This document shows, piece after piece, positions 8,737 to 17,450 of a DNA stretch of 64,000 bases. A program made the position numbers and the translations under genes. Position 1 is the first letter of the stretch; every line of letters begins with the position of its first letter. The notes beneath the pieces are model-generated. The model did not search any database. It worked only from the letters and a program-made list of their open reading frames with translations, and was not told where the DNA came from. The stretch is from Pseudomonas sp. GR 6-02 (GTDB taxonomy: Bacteria; Pseudomonadota; Gammaproteobacteria; Pseudomonadales; Pseudomonadaceae), in assembly GCF_001655615.1 (NCBI RefSeq), contig NZ_CP011567.1, positions 4,845,001 to 4,909,000 of the forward strand, read 5' to 3'.

Positions 8737-10896
8737 GTGACCAGCATGGAAACCGGCAACACGGGTGTCGATCCGCGTCTTAGTTTCGATGATCCGCTTC
8801 TGGACGGCCTGTTGATTCTCTGCAAACTCCACGGCGCGACGGTCAGTCGTGCCAGCCTGAGTGCCGGGCTGCCAATGGCACACCAACGCTTGAGCCTGGA
8901 CCTGCTGCCGCGCGCAGCGGCCCGGGCCAGTTTGCAGGCGCGGGTGCTGCGCCGTGAACTGGCGGATATTTCTGCGCTCAACCTGCCGGTGATGCTGATC
9001 CTCAACCATGGCCGCTGCGCGGTCTTGCGCCGTTGGGGCGACGATGGTCAGGCGCTGATTCTGCCCAGCGAAGCCGACGGCGGAGAACAGTGGGTCAGCA
9101 CGGACGAGCTGGCCGCCAACTACAGCGGCCAGGCCTTGTTCGCCCGGCCACGGCATGAACTCGAAGACTTGCGCGCGCCGCTGGTGCCGCGGGTCGAGGC
9201 GTGGTTTCGCGACACGCTGAAGCTGTCGAAATGGCTGTACAGCGATGCGATTCTGGCAAGTTTCCTGATCAACCTGCTGGGCCTGATGGTGCCGCTGTTC
9301 GTAATGCAGACCTACGACCGGGTGGTGCCGAACCAGGCCACTTCAACCTTGTGGGTGCTGTCGATCGGCCTGCTGATCGGCACCGGTTTTGAGTTGGTGC
9401 TGCGGGTGGTTCGTGCGCACTTGCTGGACACTGCCGGGAAGAAAACCGACGTGATTCTTTCAGCGACCCTGTTCGAACGCATCACCGGCATGGCGATGAA
9501 AGCGCGACCCGCAACCATCGGTGGTTTCGCCCAGAGCATTCATGACTTCCAGGGCCTGCGGGAGTTTCTCACCGCCGTCACGCTGACCAGCCTGATCGAC
9601 ATGCCCTTCGCTGTGCTGATGCTGGTGGTGATCGGCCTGCTCGGCGGCTGGCTGGTGGTGATTCCGCTGCTGGCCTTCCCCATCACGATTCTCTTCGCCA
9701 TGGTGATTCAGGCGCGCCTGCGCGACACCGTGCAGAAGAGTCTGAGCCTTGGTGCCGAACGCCAGGCCCTGCTGATCGAAACCCTCGGCGGCCTGGAAAC
9801 CCTCAAGGCCTGCAGCGCTGAAAGCGAGCGCCAGCACAAATGGGAAAGCACCCACGGCGCCCTCACCCGCCTCGACAGCCATGCGCGCAACCTCTCCGCG
9901 CTGGCCACCAACGGCACGCTGTTCATTCAGCAGTTCTCCGGCATGGCGACCATCGTCGCCGGGGTCTATAGCATCATCGCCGGCAACCTCAGCGTCGGTG
10001 CGCTGGTGGCAAGCTACATGCTCGGCAGCCGCGTGCTCGCGCCGCTGGGGCAGATCGCCGGGCTGATCACCCGTTACCAGCAAGCGCAACTGACCATGAA
10101 AAGCACCGATTCGCTGATGTCGTTGCCGCAAGAGCGCGACGCCAGGCAGCGGCCACTGGAGCGCACGCAACTGCAAGGCGCCCTGGACGTCTGCGGCGTA
10201 ACGTTCCACTACAACGGCCAGAACGCGCCGGCCCTGGCCAACGTCAGCTTCAGCATGAAACCGGGCGAGCGGATCGGCATCATCGGCCGTAGCGGCTCGG
10301 GCAAAAGCACCTTGGCGCGGCTGGTGATGGGTTTCTACGCGCCGGAAGAAGGCCAGTTGCTGCTCGATGGCCTGGACCTGCGGCAACTGGACGTCGCCGA
10401 CCTGCGTCAACAGATCGGCTACGTCGCCCACGACCTGCCCTTGTTGGCCGGCAGCCTGCGCGACAACCTGACCCTCGGCGCCCGTTATGTCAGCGATGCC
10501 CGGATGCTTGAAGTCGCTGAGCTGACCGGCGTGACTGAACTGGCGCGTCAGCATCCACAAGGGTTTGATCGGCCAGTGGGCGAGCGCGGTCAGTTGCTGT
10601 CGGGTGGGCAACGGCAAGCGGTGTTGCTGGCGCGGGCCTTGTTGCTTGATCCGCCAATCATGCTGCTCGACGAACCGACCAGCGCCATGGACAACAGCAG
10701 CGAAGACCTTCTGCGGCAGAAACTCCACGGCTGGGTCCAGGGCAAAACAGTGCTGTTGGTGACCCACCGCTCCTCGATGCTCAGCCTGGTGGATCGGCTG
10801 GTGGTGCTGGACAACGGGCGGATCGTCGCCGACGGCCCGAAAGAAGCGGTGATCGATGCATTGCGCAAGGGCCGTGTCGGCTCTGCGACGGTTTAG
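8737..10896 (+). CDS. Type I secretion ABC transporter, ATPase/permease (LapB/MapB-like)
   Basis: This 719-residue protein has an N-terminal C39-peptidase-like domain (about 1-150), an ABC exporter membrane domain (about 170-450) and an ATPase domain with Walker A GRSGSGKST, signature LSGGQRQAV and Walker B IMLLDEPTS. The catalytic cysteine motif of true C39 peptidases is not evident, so the N-terminal domain is probably a non-cleaving docking domain, as in HlyB/LapB. The GTG at 8737 follows TAGGAG; an in-frame ATG at 8746 is the alternative. It lies 26 bp after the TolC gene and 9 bp before the membrane fusion gene, so an operon is likely. Confidence 0.92.
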   Translation: MTSMETGNTGVDPRLSFDDPLLDGLLILCKLHGATVSRASLSAGLPMAHQRLSLDLLPRAAARASLQARVLRRELADISALNLPVMLILNHGRCAVLRRWGDDGQALILPSEADGGEQWVSTDELAANYSGQALFARPRHELEDLRAPLVPRVEAWFRDTLKLSKWLYSDAILASFLINLLGLMVPLFVMQTYDRVVPNQATSTLWVLSIGLLIGTGFELVLRVVRAHLLDTAGKKTDVILSATLFERITGMAMKARPATIGGFAQSIHDFQGLREFLTAVTLTSLIDMPFAVLMLVVIGLLGGWLVVIPLLAFPITILFAMVIQARLRDTVQKSLSLGAERQALLIETLGGLETLKACSAESERQHKWESTHGALTRLDSHARNLSALATNGTLFIQQFSGMATIVAGVYSIIAGNLSVGALVASYMLGSRVLAPLGQIAGLITRYQQAQLTMKSTDSLMSLPQERDARQRPLERTQLQGALDVCGVTFHYNGQNAPALANVSFSMKPGERIGIIGRSGSGKSTLARLVMGFYAPEEGQLLLDGLDLRQLDVADLRQQIGYVAHDLPLLAGSLRDNLTLGARYVSDARMLEVAELTGVTELARQHPQGFDRPVGERGQLLSGGQRQAVLLARALLLDPPIMLLDEPTSAMDNSSEDLLRQKLHGWVQGKTVLLVTHRSSMLSLVDRLVVLDNGRIVADGPKEAVIDALRKGRVGSATV

Positions 10897-10905
10897 GAGC
10901 GCCCC

Positions 10906-12273
10906 ATGGCCCGTTCATCATCCGACACAGCGCAAGACCGAAGCTACTTCGGCAGTTTCAGCAAAAGTGCCGAGAGCGAGTTCATGCCGGAAACCGCCGG
11001 CGCCTCGTTGCAGGATTCACCGCGCTGGTCGCGGATCACCGTGTGGCTGGCGGCGGCGCTGCTGATCAGCGCGCTGGTCTGGGCCAAATTCGCCGTGTTG
11101 CAGGAAGTCACCATGGGCGAAGGCAAGGCGATTCCGTCGAGCAAGATACAGGTGATCCAGAACCTGGAAGGCGGCATCGTCACCGAGATTTTCGTTCGCG
11201 AAGGGCAAATGGTGAACAAGGGCGACACCTTGCTGCGCCTGGATGACACGCGATTCCTGTCGAATAAGGGCGAAAGCGAAGCGGACCGCTATGCCTTGAT
11301 CGCGCAGGTCGAACGATTGTCCGCCGAAGCGGAAGGCCGGCCATTCACACTGTCGCAGGAAGTGATCGCCAAGGCGCCGCAAGTGGCCGAGGACGAACGC
11401 TCACTGTATGAACAACGCCAGCGCCGACTGGCCAGCGAACAGCGCACGCTGACTGAACAACTTCGGCAAAAAACCCAGGAACTGGCGGAATTCCGTTCCA
11501 AACAGGGGCAGTTCAGTTCCAGCCTGGCGCTGCTGCAACAAGAGATGAACATGTCGGCGCCGCTGGTGGGCACCGGGGCGGTGTCACCGGTGGAAATCCT
11601 GCGGCTCAAACGTAGCGCGGTGGAAATCCGCGGCTCGTTGAACGCCACGACCCTGGCGATTCCCCGGGCGGAATCGGCGATCAATGAGATCAAAAGCAAG
11701 ATCGACGAGTCCGAACAATCCTTCCGCTCGGACGCGGCGAAAGAGCTGAATGAAAAACGCACCGACCTGTCGAAAATCACCGCCACGAGCATTGCCATCG
11801 ACGACCGGGTAACGCGCACCACCGTGGTGTCGCCGGTTCACGGCATCATCAAAGTGCTGAAGGTTAATACCATCGGCGGCGTGGTCCAGCCGGGCAGCGA
11901 CATGGTGGAAATCGTGCCCGTGGAGGACAACCTGCTGATCGAAGCCAAGGTCCGCCCTCAAGACGTGGCGTTCCTGCACCCGGGCCAGAAAGCCATGGTC
12001 AAGTTCAGCGCTTATGACTACACGATTTATGGGGGGTTGAGTGCCAGGCTTGAGTTGATCGGGGCGGACACCATTACCGATGACAAGGGCAACAGTTTCT
12101 ATCTGATTCAGGTCAGGACCGACAAGAATCACCTGGGCGGGGACGTGAAACCGCTACTGATCATTCCGGGGATGGTGGCGACGGTGGACATTATTACCGG
12201 GGAGAAAAGCGTGCTGGATTACCTGCTTAAACCGGTGTTGAAGGCACGGACCGAGGCGATGCGGGAACGCTAA
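10906..12273 (+). CDS. HlyD-family membrane fusion protein (LapC/MapC-like)
   Basis: The 455-residue protein has a short cytoplasmic N terminus, one membrane segment near residues 45-65, a lipoyl-like half-motif (VIQNLEGGIVTEIFVREGQ), a long alpha-helical hairpin, and a C-terminal beta-barrel with VVSPVHGIIKVLKVNTIGG. This is the standard plan of type I secretion adaptors, which join the inner-membrane ABC protein to TolC across the periplasm. It is the last gene of the export operon and is followed by a REP element rather than a clear terminator. Confidence 0.92.
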   Translation: MARSSSDTAQDRSYFGSFSKSAESEFMPETAGASLQDSPRWSRITVWLAAALLISALVWAKFAVLQEVTMGEGKAIPSSKIQVIQNLEGGIVTEIFVREGQMVNKGDTLLRLDDTRFLSNKGESEADRYALIAQVERLSAEAEGRPFTLSQEVIAKAPQVAEDERSLYEQRQRRLASEQRTLTEQLRQKTQELAEFRSKQGQFSSSLALLQQEMNMSAPLVGTGAVSPVEILRLKRSAVEIRGSLNATTLAIPRAESAINEIKSKIDESEQSFRSDAAKELNEKRTDLSKITATSIAIDDRVTRTTVVSPVHGIIKVLKVNTIGGVVQPGSDMVEIVPVEDNLLIEAKVRPQDVAFLHPGQKAMVKFSAYDYTIYGGLSARLELIGADTITDDKGNSFYLIQVRTDKNHLGGDVKPLLIIPGMVATVDIITGEKSVLDYLLKPVLKARTEAMRER

Positions 12274-12289
12274 GTCTCACGCTGTCCCT

Positions 12290-12419
12290 GTGGCGAGGGA
12301 GCTTGCTCCCGCTGGAGTGCGAAGCGCTCCCAAAACCTGTCAGCATGATTTCCCTGACACACAGGCTGAATGGTTTTGGGGCTGCTGCGCAGCCCAGCGG
12401 GAGCAAGCTCCCTCGCCAC
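12290..12419. repeat. Two-armed REP element, family 1, copy 1
   Basis: The left arm begins GTGGCGAGGGAGCTTGCTCC and the right arm is its inverse complement, ending at 12419. The middle can also fold (GCTGCTGCGCAGC). It lies between the export operon and the convergent DTW gene. The arrangement matches Pseudomonas REP doublets (REPINs). Near-identical arms recur at 13955, 17251 and 19371. Confidence 0.85.
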
Positions 12420-12425
12420 AAGTCA

Positions 12426-13019
12426 TCACCGGCCGTGATTCTTCTGATAGGTCTCCTCCCCCATCGCCGCAATCTGCCCCTCGATCAGCGCCTCGAACGG
12501 CTTTAATAACGGCTCGAAACTGCTCGGTGCTTCGAGGGTCTGCAACGCCTGCACAATCGCCTCCACCGTCGACAACGCCCCAGGCCCAGGTGCCTTGCGC
12601 AAGCGATAACGGGACACCCCGCCCTCGGCCAGGGTCACTCTGGGCAACGCCGCCAGCAATGGATTGAGGTGCAGCATCTTGCGCGCCTTGCGCCAGGTAC
12701 CGTCCGGAACCACCAGCAGTAGCGGCTTATCACTCGCGGTGTACGCCTGCATCGGCTGCGCATCTTCACCGGGAAACAACAGCCGCGCCTGATAGCCCGG
12801 TTGATTCAACAACGCCGGCAAATCCTCGAACACCTCGCCCACGATCAACTCGGCATTCTTGAGTCCCAACGCAGCCAATCGTGCGGTATTCAATGCATGG
12901 TTCACTTCACTCGGATGCTGCAACAGCAACACCCGCGTGCGGCTATCCAGGCTTGGGATCAGTGGGCACAGACAATGGGTTTGCGGGCGCAGGCAGCGCG
13001 GGCACTGGATTCTGGACAT
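12426..13019 (-). CDS. DTW-domain tRNA-uridine aminocarboxypropyltransferase (TapT-like)
   Basis: The 197-residue protein begins with a zinc-binding-like cluster (CPRCLRPQTHCLC) and contains LLLQHPSE, the family motif PDGTWRKA and the C-terminal LSTVEA motif of DTW proteins, exemplified by E. coli TapT/YfiP. These enzymes transfer the 3-amino-3-carboxypropyl group of S-adenosylmethionine to a tRNA uridine to make acp3U. The ATG at 13019 is preferred because it starts directly at the cysteine cluster. It lies 4 bp after gbuR on the same strand and may be co-transcribed, though no functional link is evident. Confidence 0.85.
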   Translation of the reverse strand: MSRIQCPRCLRPQTHCLCPLIPSLDSRTRVLLLQHPSEVNHALNTARLAALGLKNAELIVGEVFEDLPALLNQPGYQARLLFPGEDAQPMQAYTASDKPLLLVVPDGTWRKARKMLHLNPLLAALPRVTLAEGGVSRYRLRKAPGPGALSTVEAIVQALQTLEAPSSFEPLLKPFEALIEGQIAAMGEETYQKNHGR

Positions 13020-13023
13020 TTTC

Positions 13024-13917
13024 TTAAGCCTGATTGAGCTGTGCTTTGAGCAAATCACGGAAGGTCTGGATCAGCGGCTCGCGGCTACGGCCACGGCGCA
13101 CGATCATCGAGAATGGCGCCTGATAACCGAACGTCGCCGGCAGCAGCACGCGCAAATCCCCCTTGTCGGCCCAGGCCTGGGCGTAGTGCTCCGGCAGGTA
13201 ACCGATGTAGGCGCCGGACAGCACCAGAATCAATTGGGCCTCCATACTTTCCACGGTCGCCGCGCTGTGCTTGAAACCATGACGCGCCAGTTCGGCCTGG
13301 CTCCAATAGCCGCGACCGACCATGCGTTGCTGGGTGATGACCTGTTCGGGGATGCGCCGCTCGTTGAACAGCGGATGACGGCTGCTGCAATACAGCCAGT
13401 GTTGCTCGCGGTAGAGCGGCATGTAGACCAGACCGCTCATGCGCGTGGAAAAGGCACCGATGGCCAGGTCGAGGCGGTTGTCCTGCACGCCGAGTTGCAG
13501 TTCGTAGGGGCTCATGACCGAGAGATGCAAGTGCACCGCCGGGTGTTCCTGGCTGTAGGCGCCGATGGCTTCGGCGAATGGCAAGGCCTTGTCGCTGACG
13601 GTGGAATCGATCACCCCCAGGTTCAACGTGCCGCGCAATTCGCCTTTGAGGGCGGCGGCGTATTGTTCGAAACCTTCGAGTTCGGCCAACAGACGCAGGG
13701 TTTCCTGATGGAACAGCTCGCCCTTGCTGGTCAGGCTGAAACCGCCGCGACCACGATGGCACAGCACCAGGCCGAGGGCCGCTTCGAGCTGGCTCATATA
13801 GGTGCTGATGGCCGACGTCGAGAGATTGAGCTCGTGCTGGGCGTTGGCGAACCCCTGATGGCGGACCACGCTGACGAAGATGCGCAATAGTTTCAGGTCG
13901 GGTAAAGCGTTGGCCAT
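13024..13917 (-). CDS. gbuR: LysR-family regulator GbuR, activator of guanidinobutyrase
   Basis: The 297-residue protein has an N-terminal winged helix-turn-helix (LKLLRIFVSVVRHQGFANAQ, then STSAISTYMSQLEAALG) and a LysR effector-binding domain. The ATG at 13917 has GGAG six bases upstream; the longer frame crosses a REP element. It is divergent from gbuA, as in P. aeruginosa PA1422/PA1421, where GbuR activates gbuA in response to 4-guanidinobutyrate. The assignment rests on this context as well as the family features. Confidence 0.82.
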   Translation of the reverse strand: MANALPDLKLLRIFVSVVRHQGFANAQHELNLSTSAISTYMSQLEAALGLVLCHRGRGGFSLTSKGELFHQETLRLLAELEGFEQYAAALKGELRGTLNLGVIDSTVSDKALPFAEAIGAYSQEHPAVHLHLSVMSPYELQLGVQDNRLDLAIGAFSTRMSGLVYMPLYREQHWLYCSSRHPLFNERRIPEQVITQQRMVGRGYWSQAELARHGFKHSAATVESMEAQLILVLSGAYIGYLPEHYAQAWADKGDLRVLLPATFGYQAPFSMIVRRGRSREPLIQTFRDLLKAQLNQA

Positions 13918-14274
13918 GGGGGGGCTCCATTGCAAGGTAGTGCATGTTGCTTTTGTGGCGAGGGAGCTTGCTCCCGCTCGGCTGCGAAGCAGTCGTAAAC
14001 CCGACTCATGCGGTCTGCCCGATGCAACCGGGCTTAATGGTTTTGGGGCCGCTTCGCAGCCCAGCGGGAGCAAGCTCCCTCGCCACAAGGGTTCGGTGCA
14101 TGGTGGGGAGTCTATCTTCCCGCCCGCCATTAGTTTAGAAAAATCTGAACTAAGTATTTGCCCGTAGCGATTCTTCCCGGCCACTGCATTTCGCAGAATC
14201 GGCCCACAGCGGTGCCCGTCTCTCCCCGAGCGGCTTACCTGCATAAATAAAACAACGACGATGAGGCCTTACCC
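13918..14274. promoter_or_regulatory. gbuR-gbuA divergent intergenic region
   Basis: The region holds a family-1 REP doublet (13955-14086) next to gbuR, then about 190 bp of ordinary sequence before gbuA that should carry the gbuA promoter and GbuR operator. The half-palindrome AGTTTAGAAAAATCTGAACT near 14132-14151 has the shape of a LysR-type site (inference). No gene was seen. Confidence 0.45.
13955..14086. repeat. Two-armed REP element, family 1, copy 2
   Basis: The outer arms are the same as at 12290 (GTGGCGAGGGAGCTTGCTCC and its inverse), with a different spacer. It is unusual in lying between divergent genes, immediately upstream of gbuR, rather than after a stop codon. Confidence 0.85.
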
Positions 14275-15225
14275 GTGGACAAGATTCTTCACCAACCACT
14301 GGGCGGCAATGAAATGCCGCGCTTCGGCGGCATCGCCACCATGCTGCGACTCCCCCATTTGCCATCCGCTGCCGGCCTGGACGCTGCCTTTATCGGCATC
14401 CCGCTGGACATCGGCACGTCCCTGCGCCCCGGCACCCGCTTCGGGCCGCGTGAAATCCGCGCTGAATCGGTGATGATCCGTCCGTACAACATGGCCACCG
14501 GCGCTGCGCCGTTCGACTCGCTGTCGGTTGCCGATATCGGTGACGTGGCGATCAACACCTTCAACCTGCTGGACGCCGTGCGGATCATCGAAGAGGCCTA
14601 CGACAATATCCTCGAACATGATGTGATCCCCCTGACGCTGGGCGGCGACCACACCATCACCCTGCCGATCCTGCGTGCCATCCATAAAAAGCACGGCAAG
14701 GTCGGCCTGGTGCACATCGACGCTCACGCGGATGTGAACGATCACATGTTCGGCGAGAAAATCGCCCACGGCACCACCTTCCGTCGCGCGGTAGAAGAAG
14801 GTCTTCTGGATTGCGACCGTGTAGTGCAAATTGGCCTGCGGGCTCAGGGCTACACCGCTGATGACTTCAACTGGAGCCGCAATCAAGGCTTCCGTGTGGT
14901 TCAGGCCGAAGAGTGCTGGCACAAATCCCTGGCGCCGCTGATGGCCGAAGTTCGCGAGAAAGTCGGCGACGGTCCGGTGTACCTGAGTTTCGATATCGAC
15001 GGCATCGATCCGGCCTGGGCACCTGGCACCGGCACCCCGGAAATCGGCGGTCTGACGACCATTCAGGCGATTGAAATCGTGCGCGGTTGCCAAGGCCTCG
15101 ACCTGGTTGGCTGCGATTTGGTAGAAGTCTCGCCAGCGTACGACACCACCGGCAACACCTCGCTGCTGGGCGCCAACCTTTTGTACGAAATGCTCTGCGT
15201 ACTGCCAGGCGTGGTCCATCGCTGA
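14275..15225 (+). CDS. gbuA: Guanidinobutyrase (4-guanidinobutyrate ureohydrolase)
   Basis: The 316-residue ureohydrolase has the full binuclear manganese site: GGDHT (His126), DAHAD (Asp149, His151, Asp153) and SFDIDGIDP. N-terminal PLGGNEMPRFGGIATM and the rest of the chain closely match P. aeruginosa GbuA as I recall it, distinguishing it from agmatinase SpeB. It hydrolyses 4-guanidinobutyrate, an arginine catabolite, to 4-aminobutyrate and urea. The GTG at 14275 starts at the conserved MDK. It faces gbuR and is followed 9 bp later by an NTF2-like gene and then two transporters, matching the PA1421-PA1418 gene order. Confidence 0.92.
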   Translation: MDKILHQPLGGNEMPRFGGIATMLRLPHLPSAAGLDAAFIGIPLDIGTSLRPGTRFGPREIRAESVMIRPYNMATGAAPFDSLSVADIGDVAINTFNLLDAVRIIEEAYDNILEHDVIPLTLGGDHTITLPILRAIHKKHGKVGLVHIDAHADVNDHMFGEKIAHGTTFRRAVEEGLLDCDRVVQIGLRAQGYTADDFNWSRNQGFRVVQAEECWHKSLAPLMAEVREKVGDGPVYLSFDIDGIDPAWAPGTGTPEIGGLTTIQAIEIVRGCQGLDLVGCDLVEVSPAYDTTGNTSLLGANLLYEMLCVLPGVVHR

Positions 15226-15234
15226 GGATCGGTC

Positions 15235-15657
15235 ATGAACGAACGTGATCAGGTACTCAATGCCGCCGCCGAACTGGTGTCGGCCTTTGCCCGAAACGAT
15301 CGCGAAGCCTACTTCGGCGCATTCAGCATCGATGCCAGCTTCGTGTTCTACACCCTCGAGCAGCCCCTGCTGTCGCGCGATGCCTACCAGGCGTTGTGGG
15401 ACAGCTGGCGTGCCGAGGACGGCTTCGAGGTGCTGTCGTGCACCTCGAGCAACGCCTTCGTCAGCCTGCAGGGTGACGTGGCGATTTTCATCCATGACGT
15501 GGCCACCGAGCTGCGCATGCAAGGGGAGCAACACTTCAGCCAGGAACGCGAGACGATTGTTTTCAAGAAACAGGCGTCTGGCCAAGAACAACAAGGCCTT
15601 TGGCTGGCCTGCCATGAACATTTGTCCGCAATGCCGGAAGGGCTGCCACCCCCTTAG
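15235..15657 (+). CDS. NTF2-like (SnoaL/AtzH-like) small protein of the gbu cluster
   Basis: This 140-residue protein has the alpha-plus-beta pattern of the NTF2/SnoaL fold: an N-terminal helix (AAAELVSAFARNDREAYFGAF), then a run of strands including VAIFIHDVATELRM. It resembles the AtzH-like group found beside ureohydrolases and amidohydrolases. It starts 9 bp after gbuA and corresponds by position to P. aeruginosa PA1420. The role is unknown; a partner or accessory of guanidino-compound breakdown is an inference from context. Confidence 0.75.
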   Translation: MNERDQVLNAAAELVSAFARNDREAYFGAFSIDASFVFYTLEQPLLSRDAYQALWDSWRAEDGFEVLSCTSSNAFVSLQGDVAIFIHDVATELRMQGEQHFSQERETIVFKKQASGQEQQGLWLACHEHLSAMPEGLPPP

Positions 15658-15711
15658 CCAAACAGGTGACGCTCACGCACGATGAGCGCGCCTTTATGAT
15701 CGGAGCAGATC

Positions 15712-17223
15712 ATGAATAACAACAACAAAGACCAAAGCCTTACGCAAATTGAAACCTACGGGGTCGAGCAGATCCCGGACAACGAACGCACCGCAGGCCC
15801 GACGGACTTGTTCCGGATGATCTTCGGCGGTTCCAACACCTTCGCCACCGCCGTGCTCGGCAGTTTCCCGGTACTGTTCGGCCTGTCTTTTCAGGCGGGC
15901 GTCTGGGCGATTGTGCTGGGCGTGTTGCTGGGCTCGCTGATCCTCGCGCCGATGGGCCTGTTCGGTCCACTCAATGGCACCAACAACGCCGTGTCGTCCG
16001 GTGCGCACTTCGGCGTGCACGGGCGGATCGTCGGTTCGTTCCTGTCGCTGTTGACCGCTATCGCCTTCTTCTCGCTCTCGGTATGGAGTTCGGGTGATGC
16101 GCTGATCGGTGGTGCGAAACGCCTGATCGGCCTGCCGGAAACCGACCTGACCCTGGGCCTGGCCTACGGTCTGTTCGCGATCCTGGTGCTGACGGTGTGC
16201 ATCTACGGCTTCCGCTTCCTGCTGTGGGTCAACAAGATCGCCGTGTGGAGCGCCAGCCTGCTGTTTCTGCTGGGCGTCTTCGCCTTCGCCGGTCCTTTCG
16301 ATGTGAACTACGCCGGCAGCGTCAGCCTCGGTCAACCGGGTTTCTGGGCGGCTTTCATCGGCGCTGCGCTGGTGGCGATGAGTAACCCGATTTCCTTCGG
16401 GGCGTTCCTCGGCGACTGGTCGCGCTACATCCCGCGTGACACCTCCAAGCGCCGGATCATGGCTGCCGTGGTGATCTCGCAGATCGCGACCTTCATCCCG
16501 TTCCTGTTCGGCCTGGCCACCGCCACCATCGTAGCGATCAAGGCACCGGACTACATCGCGGCCAACAACTACGTCGGCGGCCTGCTGGCGGTGTCGCCGA
16601 GCTGGTTCTTCCTGCCGGTGTGCCTGATTGCGGTGATTGGCGGCATGTCCACCGGCACCACGTCGCTGTATGGCACCGGGCTGGACATGTCCAGTGTGTT
16701 TCCACGGGTCCTGTCGCGGGTTAAAGCGACGCTGCTGATCGGCGTGATGTCGATTGCCTTCATCTTCATCGGGCGCTTTGCAGCGAACCTGGTGCAGAGC
16801 GTGTCGACCTTCGCCGTGCTGATCATCACCTGCACCACCCCATGGATGGTGATCATGATCATCGGCCTGCTGGTGCGTCGCGGCTTTTACTGCCCGGATG
16901 ACCTGCAAGTGTTCACCCGTGGCGAAAAAGGTGGCCGCTACTGGTTCACCCACGGCTGGAACTGGCGTGGTCTGGGCGCCTGGATCCCGAGTGCCGCGGT
17001 CGGTTTGTGCTTCGTGAACCTGCCGGGGCAGTTTGTCGGGCCGCTCGGCAATCTGGCCGGCGGGATCGACATCAGCCTGCCGGTAACCCTCGGCCTGGCT
17101 TCGCTGGTGTACCTGACGCTGCTGAGCCTGTTCCCGGAATCGGCCACGGTGTTCGGCCCCAACGATGCACGCAGCAAGGGCACGGATTCGCTCGGTAAAC
17201 CGGCGATGCGACAAGCCGCCTGA
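15712..17223 (+). CDS. NCS1-family permease of the gbu cluster (PA1419-like)
   Basis: The 503-residue membrane protein has about twelve hydrophobic segments and NCS1 signatures such as FGPLNGTNNAVSSGAHFGVHG and the loop SNPISFGAFLGDWSRY. NCS1 transporters carry purines, pyrimidines, hydantoins and related compounds with sodium or protons. The ATG at 15712 has CGGAG upstream. It lies 54 bp after the NTF2-like gene in the gbu run, so uptake of a guanidino compound or related substrate is the best inference; the substrate is not readable from sequence. Confidence 0.85.
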   Translation: MNNNNKDQSLTQIETYGVEQIPDNERTAGPTDLFRMIFGGSNTFATAVLGSFPVLFGLSFQAGVWAIVLGVLLGSLILAPMGLFGPLNGTNNAVSSGAHFGVHGRIVGSFLSLLTAIAFFSLSVWSSGDALIGGAKRLIGLPETDLTLGLAYGLFAILVLTVCIYGFRFLLWVNKIAVWSASLLFLLGVFAFAGPFDVNYAGSVSLGQPGFWAAFIGAALVAMSNPISFGAFLGDWSRYIPRDTSKRRIMAAVVISQIATFIPFLFGLATATIVAIKAPDYIAANNYVGGLLAVSPSWFFLPVCLIAVIGGMSTGTTSLYGTGLDMSSVFPRVLSRVKATLLIGVMSIAFIFIGRFAANLVQSVSTFAVLIITCTTPWMVIMIIGLLVRRGFYCPDDLQVFTRGEKGGRYWFTHGWNWRGLGAWIPSAAVGLCFVNLPGQFVGPLGNLAGGIDISLPVTLGLASLVYLTLLSLFPESATVFGPNDARSKGTDSLGKPAMRQAA

Positions 17224-17250
17224 TTCAACACGGTGGTCAACAGAACTTCC

Positions 17251-17381
17251 GTGGCGAGGGAGCTTGCTCCCGCTCGACTGCGCAGCAGTCGCAAAACAGG
17301 TTAATGGCGTTCTCCAGAAGAAACCTGGTTGCAGGATTTGGGGATGCTTCGCAGCCCAGCGGGAGCAAGCTCCCTCGCCAC
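17251..17381. repeat. Two-armed REP element, family 1, copy 3
   Basis: The arms match the copies at 12290 and 13955. It sits between the NCS1 permease and the sodium:solute symporter, inside a same-strand gene run, and may separate or attenuate their transcription. Confidence 0.85.
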
Positions 17382-17450
17382 AAAAAGCGGTCTCATGGCC
17401 ATATTGCTATTCAGCCTCACCATAAAAAAGACAATCGGAGACACGCCATC

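Noticed and set aside
9460..10767. A 435-codon minus-strand frame opposite the type I ABC gene
   Set aside because: Antisense to Walker motifs of the real ABC protein; no coding evidence of its own.
12290..12419. REP doublets considered as rho-independent terminators or CRISPR repeats
   Set aside because: They have no T-run and there is no regular spacer array; the arms match REP elements.
15694..17214. A 506-codon minus-strand frame opposite the NCS1 permease
   Set aside because: Its composition (Gln, Arg, His, Asp rich) is what a membrane protein gene gives when read on the opposite strand.
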